Below are positions 1 to 4,861 of a stretch of 5,732 nt of DNA, one piece after another. This stretch comes from Planctomycetaceae bacterium (GTDB lineage: Bacteria > Planctomycetota > Planctomycetia > Pirellulales > Pirellulaceae). Below the pieces are notes generated by a model that saw only the letters and a program-made list of their open reading frames with translations, did not search any database and was not told the DNA's origin. The DNA is taken from NCBI GenBank assembly GCA_005773145.1, contig SXHS01000117.1, positions 1-5,732 on the forward strand, given 5' to 3'. A program made the translations under genes and the position numbers. How positions within the stretch are numbered: the stretch's first letter is position 1; every line of letters starts with the position of its first letter.

Positions 1-328
1 CGGCTGGCTTGACTGCGGTTGGCTTGGCCGCGGCGGAAGCGGCGGGCGTGGCCGGCGCTGGCTTAGCAGCTGCCGCACCTTTTTCAGCCCGAGCCGCAGC
101 CAAAATATCCGCCACACTCATCCCAGCAGGACTCTTCGGCGCGCCACCGCTGGCCGGTTTGGGCGCGGCCGGCTTGGCCGGCGCCGCTGCGGTCTCGTCC
201 GCAGCACCTGCTGACTCGGCCTTCGGCCCTTTCGCCGGTGCCGGGGGGGGCGAACCACCACCCGGAGCGTCTGCCTTGCGACAGGCCGCCAAAATCTCCT
301 CGACCGACATCTTTTTCTTGTCAGCCAT
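1..328 (-). CDS. N-terminal part of an Ala/Pro/Lys-rich protein with repeated MSVxxILAA motifs (possibly a Rieske-type electron-transfer protein); runs off the left edge
   Basis: The minus strand is open from an ATG at 328 to the window edge, giving 109 complete codons without a stop. The protein begins MADKKKMSVEEILAACRKAD and continues as Ala/Pro/Lys/Gly-rich, low-complexity sequence. A short motif occurs twice: MSVEEILAACR at residues 7-17 and MSVADILAAAR at residues 70-80, joined by a disordered-looking linker. A GAGGGG (338-343) lies 9 bases upstream of the ATG and a closer GGAG (332-335) 3 bases upstream, supporting this start. From memory, planctomycete Rieske 2Fe-2S proteins carry similar N-terminal SVxxILAAAR repeats, but the part with cluster-binding Cys/His residues would lie outside the window, so function is a guess. 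There is no signal peptide and no membrane segment in the visible part. That it is a real gene is fairly sure; the Rieske assignment is weak. Confidence 0.7.
   Translation of the reverse strand, partial: MADKKKMSVEEILAACRKADAPGGGSPPPAPAKGPKAESAGAADETAAAPAKPAAPKPASGGAPKSPAGMSVADILAAARAEKGAAAAKPAPATPAASAAAKPTAVKPA
89..121 (-). repeat. second coding copy of the MSVxxILAAxR motif
   Basis: Encodes MSVADILAAAR (residues 70-80 of the truncated protein). It differs from the first copy (278-310, MSVEEILAACR) at three of eleven residues. The two copies are predicted to form short amphipathic helices within an otherwise disordered Ala/Pro region. It is a protein-level repeat, since the codons differ between copies. 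Confidence 0.6.
278..310 (-). repeat. first coding copy of the MSVxxILAAxR motif
   Basis: Encodes MSVEEILAACR (residues 7-17), directly after the basic start MADKKK. It is the partner of the copy at 89-121. The cysteine in this copy is alanine in the other. Confidence 0.6.
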
Positions 329-447
329 CAGCTCCGGCCCCTCATCCCCACCTGAATTGTTTCGAAAAACTAACGCCGCAACTGCCAATGAAATCAACAC
401 TTACGACAAACGACCTGGCGATCCGCAATCGCTTGTGACAAATTTCA

Positions 448-478
448 CGAACTCCTATGTACTTTGTAGTGGAGTTCG
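448..478. repeat. 8-bp perfect inverted repeat with 15-base spacer
   Basis: CGAACTCC (448-455) is exactly complementary to GGAGTTCG (471-478), with a 15-base AT-rich spacer. It lies upstream of the minus-strand gene starting at 328 and could be an operator or a transcript hairpin. No T-run follows on either strand, so it is not a standard terminator. The role is unknown. Confidence 0.4.
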
Positions 479-552
479 GTCGAATGTCAACGCCATTTGG
501 GCGTCCATTCTAGGGCAAGAGCCCGCGCGCCGACCATCGTAGCACGCTGGCT

Positions 553-592
553 GGTATTCGCGAATGCCGGGTTGGTATCGGGAATCATCGGG
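553..592. repeat. imperfect direct duplication containing a 10-bp palindrome
   Basis: Two 19-base units (553-571 and 574-592) share GGTAT, CG.GAAT and a terminal CGGG, offset by one base. The first unit contains ATTCGCGAAT (556-565), a perfect palindrome. It may be a degenerate binding site pair or a decayed intergenic repeat. Confidence 0.35.
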
Positions 593-635
593 TAGAAAAA
601 ACTTGCTGGCTGTCGACAGGGAAGGAGAGGTTGGG

Positions 636-705
636 CACGCAGAGACGCGGAGACGCGGAGGCCCCATGCGGAGACAGAGAAGCGGCTGAGTGAGCCGAGT
701 GAGCC
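636..705. repeat. purine-rich degenerate tandem repeats (AGACGCGG units and GAGTGAGCC x2)
   Basis: At 636-660 an ACGCAGAG / ACGCGGAG / ACGCGGAG series gives three near-identical 8-base units; a decayed copy continues to about 685. At 688-705 GAGTGAGCC occurs twice in perfect tandem. From memory, ACGCAGAGACGCGGAG-like stretches recur between genes in many high-GC bacteria, including planctomycetes; I cannot confirm this by search. The following bases to about 760 stay strongly purine-biased on the plus strand. Confidence 0.5.
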
Positions 706-820
706 ATGTGAGAGGAAGAACAGAGACAGGAAAAGAGTGACGGAAGAGAGCGGAAGCGGTTGTGCGGTTCCATGCTACTGTTCGCAACGGTTCCCAGGTA
801 CACTGTGGGGTCCCCTTCCT

Positions 821-826
821 GAGGAG
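821..826 (+). promoter_or_regulatory. ribosome binding site of purD
   Basis: GAGGAG lies 8 bases before the ATG at 835. This spacing is optimal for 835 and too short (2 bases) for the in-frame TTG at 829, so it decides the start. Confidence 0.75.
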
Positions 827-834
827 CGTTGGCG

Positions 835-2130
835 ATGAAGATCTTGATAATTGGCGGCGGTGGTCGGGAGCATGCGCTGGCTTGGCGCTTAGGCCAATCG
901 TCTCGCGTGGATCGCGTCTTTGTGGCCCCCGGTAATGCCGGGACGGCGGTGGACGCGGAAAACGTGGACATCGCGATGCACGATTTTCCCCGTTTGATTC
1001 GCTTCGCCAAGGAAAACCAAATAGGCTTGACGGTGGTCGGTCCGGAGGCACCCTTGGCGGCCGGCATTGTGGACGCCTTTGCCAACGAGAATCTGCGCAT
1101 TTTCGGACCCACGCGTGGTGCCGCGCAATTGGAGGCCAGCAAGATCTTCTGCAAGAATTTGTTGCGTCAAGCCGATGTCCCCACGGCTGACTATCAGGTT
1201 TTTCGCGATGCGGAAAGCGCGTCACGCTTCATCATGGACCGTTTTCCCAGCGAGACGGAAGAAGTGCCGGTCGTCGTTAAGGCCGATGGTCTGGCGGCGG
1301 GCAAAGGCGTGATGGGGTGCTCACGTCGCGCCGACGCCTTAGCCGCCATCCGACGCGTGGCCACGGATCGCGAATTTGGCGAAGCCGGCGCCCAGATGGT
1401 GATTGAGGAGCGACTGGATGGCGAGGAGGTCAGCGTGATGGCGATCACGGATGGCCAGACCATCATGACGCTGCCACCGGCGCAGGATCACAAGCCGGCC
1501 TTCGATGGCGATCAAGGGCCCAATACCGGCGGAATGGGGGCCTATTCACCCACTCCCCTGGTACAAGACGCCACGTTGGCTCTGATCGAGGAACGCATTT
1601 TAGTACCCACGGTCCACATCATGAAACGATCGCGACACGCATTTCGTGGCGTGTTGTACGCGGGCATCATCATGACGCATCAAGGGCCAAAGGTCTTGGA
1701 ATTCAACGTGCGGTTTGGCGACCCGGAATGTCAGCCACTCTTGATGCGTCTGCAGTCGGATTTGTTGGATTGTTTGGAAGCAACGATCGATGGCAAGTTG
1801 CATGAGATCCCCCCCGCGCAGTGGGATCCGCGGCCCGCGATCAGCGTGGTGATGGCGAGCGCCGGATACCCCGGGGACTATGAACGGGGCAAGCCCATAA
1901 GGGGATTGGAAGACGCAGCCGCGCTACCCGACGTGAAGGTGTTTCACTCGGGCACGGCCATCTCGAATGGGCAGGTGGTCAGCAACGGTGGACGCGTGCT
2001 AACGGTGACGGCGTTGGGCAATTCGATATCGGCGGCCAAGTTACAGGCCTATCGGGCCGTCAAATGCATCCGTTGGGATGGCGCCTGGTGCCGCAAGGAC
2101 ATCTCGGACAAGGCCCTAAGGCATCTCTAG
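835..2130 (+). CDS. purD: phosphoribosylamine--glycine ligase (GAR synthetase)
   Basis: Cytoplasmic ATP-grasp enzyme that joins glycine to 5-phosphoribosylamine with ATP to make glycinamide ribonucleotide, the second step of de novo purine synthesis. The 431-residue product has the usual family length. Visible signatures are the N-terminal nucleotide-fold loop IIGGGGREHAL (residues 5-15), PGNAGT (32-37), GPEAPL (69-74), VVVKADGLAAGKGV (146-159) of the ATP-grasp fold, the hallmark PPAQDHKPAFDGDQGPNTGG (214-233) followed by MGAYSP, and EFNVRFGDPECQ (289-300) with the metal-binding Glu and Asn. The C-terminal domain ends in the typical AYRAVKCIRWDGAWCRKDI pattern. ATG at 835 is chosen because it has a well-spaced GAGGAG and starts directly at the conserved MKILIIGGGG. 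It stands alone here, with no other pur gene beside it. No damage is seen. Confidence 0.96.
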   Translation: MKILIIGGGGREHALAWRLGQSSRVDRVFVAPGNAGTAVDAENVDIAMHDFPRLIRFAKENQIGLTVVGPEAPLAAGIVDAFANENLRIFGPTRGAAQLEASKIFCKNLLRQADVPTADYQVFRDAESASRFIMDRFPSETEEVPVVVKADGLAAGKGVMGCSRRADALAAIRRVATDREFGEAGAQMVIEERLDGEEVSVMAITDGQTIMTLPPAQDHKPAFDGDQGPNTGGMGAYSPTPLVQDATLALIEERILVPTVHIMKRSRHAFRGVLYAGIIMTHQGPKVLEFNVRFGDPECQPLLMRLQSDLLDCLEATIDGKLHEIPPAQWDPRPAISVVMASAGYPGDYERGKPIRGLEDAAALPDVKVFHSGTAISNGQVVSNGGRVLTVTALGNSISAAKLQAYRAVKCIRWDGAWCRKDISDKALRHL

Positions 2131-2137
2131 AGATCCC

Positions 2138-2174
2138 CAGTGGCATAGGCTTCCAGCCTGTGGAATCGCCACTG
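2138..2174. repeat. nested inverted repeat (hairpin) just after purD, planctomycete-type intergenic repeat
   Basis: Outer arms CAGTGGC (2138-2144) and GCCACTG (2168-2174) are perfectly complementary. Inside, ATAGGCT (2145-2151) pairs with AGCCTGT (2155-2161) around a TCC loop, with one G-T pair. The hairpin starts 8 bases after the purD stop. It lacks a following T-run, so any terminator role would be non-classical. The core resembles a GCATAGGCTTCCAGCCTGTG-like repeat that I remember from planctomycete genomes. Confidence 0.55.
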
Positions 2175-2186
2175 TCCCCAGCCATC

Positions 2187-2208
2187 GGCAGGCAAGATGC
2201 TTGCCGCC
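2187..2208. repeat. hairpin repeat with GGCAAG/CTTGCC stem
   Basis: GGC (2187-2189), a bulged A, then GGCAAG (2191-2196) pairs with CTTGCCGCC (2200-2208) around an ATG loop, giving nine base pairs. It is the second of a row of hairpins between the convergent purD and FKBP genes. No T-run follows. Confidence 0.5.
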
Positions 2209-2227
2209 ACTATTGGCCTTGCGGCCG

Positions 2228-2257
2228 GGCCCGACGGGGGTGTTCCCTCCGCGGGCC
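2228..2257. terminator. strong GC-rich hairpin between convergent genes, possible bidirectional terminator
   Basis: GGCCCG (2228-2233) pairs with CGGGCC (2252-2257); after a bulged A, CGGGGG (2235-2240) pairs with CCTCCG (2246-2251) with one G-T pair, leaving a 5-base loop. This gives a 12-bp stem 27 bases beyond the FKBP stop. No T-run flanks it on either strand, so it may be a terminator-like or mRNA-end-stabilising element. Just before it, GGCC (2215-2218) and GGCC (2223-2226) form a smaller hairpin. Confidence 0.4.
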
Positions 2258-2284
2258 GACCACAAGCCGCATGATTCGACCTGA

Positions 2285-2764
2285 TTACTCGACCTTGCGG
2301 AGTTCGACCAGGAAGTGCAATCGGGACCGCGGGGGAATGGCGGCCCCGGCTCCGCGATCACCGTAGCCCAATTCGGCAGGAATTTCCAACTCGATCATCC
2401 CCCCCTCGCCGACCAACTGCATACCTTCCGTCCAACCCTTGATCACCGCGTTGAGCGGAAACGAGATCGGCTCATTGCGCGCGTAGGAACTGTCAAACAC
2501 CTTGCCGTTATCCAACCAGCCGTGGTAGTTCACGTTGACCGTATTGGTGGATTTCGGCTTCGGGCCGTCGGTAGCCCGTAGCACGCGGTACTTGAGCCCC
2601 GACTTGGTGGCCGAGAAGGACTTTGGCGCGTCTTTATCGATCTCACCGGCGCCTTTTGGAAGTTTGGGAAACGGAACGGATTTGGATTCTTCAGCGTTCA
2701 CAGGCACCTGCATGGCTACGAGGAATAGGAGGGTAAGACAACCGCCATAGGACCACAATCGCAT
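2285..2764 (-). CDS. exported FKBP-type peptidyl-prolyl cis-trans isomerase
   Basis: Catalyses cis-trans isomerisation of X-Pro bonds and helps fold proteins outside the cytoplasm. The 159-residue product has a signal peptide: basic start MRLW, hydrophobic core to about residue 20, and a likely cleavage after VNA at residue 24. A charged linker (25-55) leads to one FKBP domain (about 56-159). Conserved features are VNVNYHGWLDNGKVFDSS (76-93), FPLNAVIKGWTEGM (102-115), LGYGDRGAG (132-140), IPP (143-145) and the final strand LHFLVELRKVE; the active-site Tyr, Phe, Asp, Trp and Val-Ile are present. The start at 2764 is chosen over an upstream in-frame ATG at 2800 because AAGGAG sits 8 bases before it and translation then begins at the signal peptide. 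It is convergent with purD. Such single-domain exported FKBPs (FkpA/FklB-like) are widespread; the exact client proteins are unknown. Confidence 0.93.
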   Translation of the reverse strand: MRLWSYGGCLTLLFLVAMQVPVNAEESKSVPFPKLPKGAGEIDKDAPKSFSATKSGLKYRVLRATDGPKPKSTNTVNVNYHGWLDNGKVFDSSYARNEPISFPLNAVIKGWTEGMQLVGEGGMIELEIPAELGYGDRGAGAAIPPRSRLHFLVELRKVE

Positions 2765-2767
2765 CTC

Positions 2768-2788
2768 AAGGACTCCTTTCGTGAAGGA
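2768..2788 (-). promoter_or_regulatory. Shine-Dalgarno of the FKBP gene within a possible small hairpin
   Basis: On the minus strand AAGGAG (2773-2778) is the ribosome binding site, 8 bases from the ATG. An upstream UCCUU (2784-2788) could pair with AAGGA (2774-2778) across a 5-base loop, and a UCCUU copy also lies directly downstream (2768-2772). This could weakly mask the site; whether it matters is unknown. Confidence 0.35.
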
Positions 2789-2826
2789 CAGGCGCGGCAC
2801 CCCCGTGCCACGCGGTCTGAGGCCAA

Positions 2827-2847
2827 ACGACTGGCCGCACTAGTCGT
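2827..2847 (-). terminator. weak hairpin just downstream of the doubtful small ORF
   Basis: ACGACT (2827-2832) pairs with AGTCGT (2842-2847) across a 9-base loop. On the minus strand it starts 4 bases after the stop of the 2852-3064 ORF and is followed by only two or three Ts, so it is at most a weak terminator. Confidence 0.25.
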
Positions 2848-2851
2848 AATC

Positions 2852-3064
2852 CTAGGCGAAGCTCAGCGCCGCATGAAGTGGCCAACCTGCCCAATTCTTA
2901 GGCATGTCCCGTATCGATTCGCCGTGATTCGGCCGAAGTGCCGCAATCCCGGCCTGTCGAAACCGTCGTTTCGCATTGGCACGTGAATTGCTGTATGTCA
3001 TGAACACGTAGGGTTTGTCACCATTACCCTGCCCGCCGCCGCAAACCAAAGGCTTGCCCACCAT
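2852..3064 (-). CDS. doubtful small ORF, 70 residues, unknown function
   Basis: An ATG-started frame of 70 residues (MVGKPLVCGGGQGNGDKPYV..., ending ...LHAALSFA). I recognise no family. Unlike the Arg/Ser/Pro-rich shadow frames nearby, its composition is protein-like, with a basic middle (SRANAKRRFRQAG, about residues 27-39) and several aromatic residues. It is alone in its stretch, in the same orientation as the FKBP gene 87 bases downstream, and a weak hairpin follows its stop. Against it: no clear ribosome binding site precedes the ATG, there is no signal peptide or membrane segment, and the length is within chance for high-GC DNA. It could be a small gene, a remnant of a longer decayed gene, or noise. 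Confidence 0.25.
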   Translation of the reverse strand: MVGKPLVCGGGQGNGDKPYVFMTYSNSRANAKRRFRQAGIAALRPNHGESIRDMPKNWAGWPLHAALSFA

Positions 3065-3149
3065 TCATCGGACGTTCATGAGCTGGGGCTAGCATTCAGG
3101 GGGCGCGTCCTACCACGTACCACACCGAGCGATTTCCATCGGCCCGGCC

Positions 3150-3154
3150 AGGAG
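3150..3154 (+). promoter_or_regulatory. ribosome binding site of the HAD phosphatase gene
   Basis: AGGAG lies 8 bases before the ATG at 3163 and supports that start. Confidence 0.7.
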
Positions 3155-3162
3155 CAACTGAA

Positions 3163-4014
3163 ATGCGATATGGATTCCTGATCGACATGGATGGCGTGAT
3201 CTATCGAGGCACTTCGTTGATACCGGGCGCCGACACCTTCATCAACGGCTTGATCGATCTGGCGATTCCGTTCTCGTTTCTCACGAACAACAGCCAGCGA
3301 ACTCGCCGGGATGTCACGACGCGTCTGCAACGCATGGGCATTCGGGCCGAGGAGCGGCATGTGTTCACGTGCGCCATGGCGACCGCCCGATTCTTAGCTC
3401 AGCAGAAACCGAATGGCACGGCCTATGTCTTGGGTGAAGGGGGCTTGTTGCACGCCCTGCATACGAATGGGTATTCCATCGTGGATCATTCGCCCGATTA
3501 TGTCGTGGTAGGAGAAGGGCGCACGATCACGCTGGAAATGCTGGAAACTGCCGTGCGAATGATTCTGGATGGAGCCAAATTGATTGCCACGAACATGGAT
3601 CCCAATTGTCCGACGCGCCATGGCCTGCGTCCGGGTTGCGGCGCCACGGTCGCCTTCCTGGAAATGGCGACCGGTACCAAGGCCTTCAGCGTTGGCAAGC
3701 CGAGTCCGGTGATGATGCGCGGCGCGCGCAAGGAGCTTAGTCTGGCCACGTCGGAAACGATCATGATCGGCGACACCATGGAGACCGACATCTTAGGGGG
3801 CGTGCAAATGGGTTATCGCACGATTCTGGTACTCTCTGGCGGCACTCAACGCGAGGACCTCGATCGCTACGCCTATCGTCCCGACGCGGTCGTGAATTCC
3901 GTGGCCGACCTCTGCCAACCGCCCGACGTCATCGACCAACTCTTGCCGACGGCTTCGCGTGACGACGACACGCCGATGGACCTAGGTTTGTGGGTCCAAC
4001 AACATTCGAGTTAG
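3163..4014 (+). CDS. HAD superfamily (subfamily IIA, NagD-like) sugar/nucleotide phosphatase
   Basis: Predicted cytoplasmic phosphatase acting through an aspartyl-phosphate intermediate with Mg2+. All four HAD motifs are present in the 283-residue product: motif I DMDGVIY with nucleophile Asp8 and acid/base Asp10, motif II FLTNNS (Thr41), motif III Lys179 in VGKPSP, and motif IV MIGDTMETDILGG (201-213) with Asp204 and Asp209. The large C2-type cap lies between motifs II and III (about residues 70-175), including VVVGEGRTIT and ATNMDPNCPTRHGLRPGCG, both typical of NagD/p-nitrophenyl-phosphatase-like proteins. E. coli NagD hydrolyses UMP and similar phosphates; the substrate here cannot be read from sequence. 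At 283 residues it is about 30 longer than NagD because of an Asp-rich C-terminal tail after residue 258. The start is set by AGGAG and immediate entry into motif I. It is transcribed alone and meets the porin gene tail to tail. Confidence 0.92.
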   Translation: MRYGFLIDMDGVIYRGTSLIPGADTFINGLIDLAIPFSFLTNNSQRTRRDVTTRLQRMGIRAEERHVFTCAMATARFLAQQKPNGTAYVLGEGGLLHALHTNGYSIVDHSPDYVVVGEGRTITLEMLETAVRMILDGAKLIATNMDPNCPTRHGLRPGCGATVAFLEMATGTKAFSVGKPSPVMMRGARKELSLATSETIMIGDTMETDILGGVQMGYRTILVLSGGTQREDLDRYAYRPDAVVNSVADLCQPPDVIDQLLPTASRDDDTPMDLGLWVQQHSS

Positions 4015-4024
4015 GTTCGCCTCA

Positions 4025-4858
4025 TCAATAATTCAACTGAAATTGGAACCGCAGCACGTCCCCCTCAAATTGCTCATACGATTGACCGCTGGACAACGCC
4101 TGCAGGTTCGTGCGGTCGGTGATGAGGTACTCGCAGACCAACTCCATTTCCTTGCGAATCTGCCATTCGACGCCCAAGCTCCATTCGTCGATGGTGCTGT
4201 ATGGGGAGTTGACCGCGTTCTTATATCCGCCCTGGTAGTACTGCCAGCGAGCAAACGGCCAGAACTCGCCGTGGCAGGCCGTCTCGTAACGGTAATTCGC
4301 CATGACTTGACCGCCATGCAGCGAGCCGCGAATGATCTCGGTCTGCGCGGCATTCAGCTCCGGACCACGACCAATGGTGTGCTCGGCAAAAAGCCCAAAG
4401 GGCTGCGGATAGTATACAAATGTCCACCCAAGTCGCTGATCCAACAAGCCCTCGTCGCTGACCGGTCGATTTCGAGTGTTTAATGGAACGACCGCTGGCC
4501 CCACACCCAACGGGGCAATCGCCGCACCGTTCACCACGTAACGGCCCGTGTAGCCTTGCACGCCAAATTCGACAATTTGGCCACTGGACATCGTCACAGG
4601 AAGCGTCAATCGCGAAATCAGGTGCAGCTCGTCATTCAGTTCGCGCAGCGATCCCCCCTGGCCGTTGTAGGCACCAAAACCAAAGATGCCGTAGTTGCCC
4701 GATCCCTTCAGGTTCTCGTCCTGAATGTACTTAAAAGTATCCTGCGCCCACTGCGGCGTCCAGTAATAGAACAGCCCAAGATCGCGCTCATTGCGTGCTG
4801 CACTATTGAAGGCATCCGCTCGGTCCAAAGGGAGTCGATTTTGGCGGGACTGAAGGTT
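4025..4858 (-). pseudogene. porin, C-terminal fragment downstream of the internal stop
   Basis: 277 codons in the same frame as the upstream fragment, from NLQSRQNRLPLDRAD to RFQFQLNY. It carries the rest of the Porin_O_P-like barrel: ERDLGLFYYWTP, YGIFGFGAYNGQGG, the GYTGRYVV strand, LGWTFVYYPQPFGLFAEHTIG and EWSLGVEWQI. No ATG with a ribosome binding site occurs near its beginning; a TTG at 4828 exists but would give a protein with no signal peptide and half a barrel, so independent expression is unlikely. The sequence shows no other damage, which argues the stop is recent. Confidence 0.8.
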
Positions 4859-4861
4859 TTA
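4859..4861 (-). other. in-frame ochre stop (TAA) inside the porin gene
   Basis: The minus strand reads TGG TAA AAC CTT CAG. Frame is identical before and after, so a substitution and not an indel is the simplest cause. Following context (AACCTT) does not match the CARYYA readthrough context I know of. UAA is neither the selenocysteine (UGA) nor the pyrrolysine (UAG) codon. Confidence 0.85.

Larger units (their letters stand above)
329..834. other. intergenic region of about 500 bases between the divergent left-edge gene and purD
   Basis: I see no convincing gene here. Open frames that cross it are Arg/Ser/Pro-rich shadows without family features. It should hold the divergent promoters for the left-edge gene (minus) and purD (plus), but no clear -35/-10 pair stands out. 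It contains an 8-bp inverted repeat (448-478), two small hairpins (490-504 and 513-524), an imperfect 19-base duplication (553-592) with a 10-bp palindrome, and a purine-rich segment with short tandem repeats (about 615-760). Confidence 0.7.
2765..3162. other. divergent intergenic region between the FKBP and HAD phosphatase genes
   Basis: About 400 bases. It should carry the promoters of both flanking genes, but no clear sigma-70 boxes are visible. It contains a GC-rich hairpin (2792-2813: GGCAC / CCCC loop / GTGCC with an extended, once-mismatched stem) in the FKBP leader, a second hairpin (2827-2847) and a doubtful 70-codon minus-strand ORF (2852-3064). Confidence 0.6.

Noticed and set aside
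9..542. Ala-rich plus-strand frame of 177 codons
   Set aside because: It is the antisense shadow of the Ala/Pro-rich minus-strand gene at 1-328; GCC-rich DNA opens both strands. It has no ribosome binding site and continues into non-coding sequence.
636..705. CRISPR array
   Set aside because: Units are 8-9 bases and directly abutting, with no spacers and no cas genes.
829..834. TTG start for purD six bases upstream of the ATG
   Set aside because: Only 2 bases from the GAGGAG; the ATG at 835 has proper spacing and begins exactly at the conserved MKILIIGGGG.
585..1154. Second minus-strand frame of 189 codons over the purD start
   Set aside because: Overlaps purD and the purine-rich repeats; its SHMAHSAHSA segment is merely the repeat read in translation.
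455..1225. Minus-strand frame of 256 codons overlapping the start of purD
   Set aside because: Arg/Pro/Ser-rich composition typical of a shadow; overlaps the well-supported purD and shows no family motif.
2765..2800. Longer FKBP start at ATG 2800
   Set aside because: It would put 12 residues before the signal peptide; the ATG at 2764 has AAGGAG at 8 bases.
4043..4483. Plus-strand frame of 146 codons opposite the porin
   Set aside because: Antisense to a clear beta-barrel coding sequence; no ribosome binding site and no recognisable domain.
4829..4861. Frameshift as the cause of the porin split
   Set aside because: Reading through the TAA shows the same frame before and after, with family-like sequence NLQSRQNRLPLDRAD immediately following; a substitution is enough.
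4859..4861. Recoding of the stop as selenocysteine or pyrrolysine
   Set aside because: The codon is TAA, whereas those use TGA and TAG. The position is expected to hold an ordinary residue.
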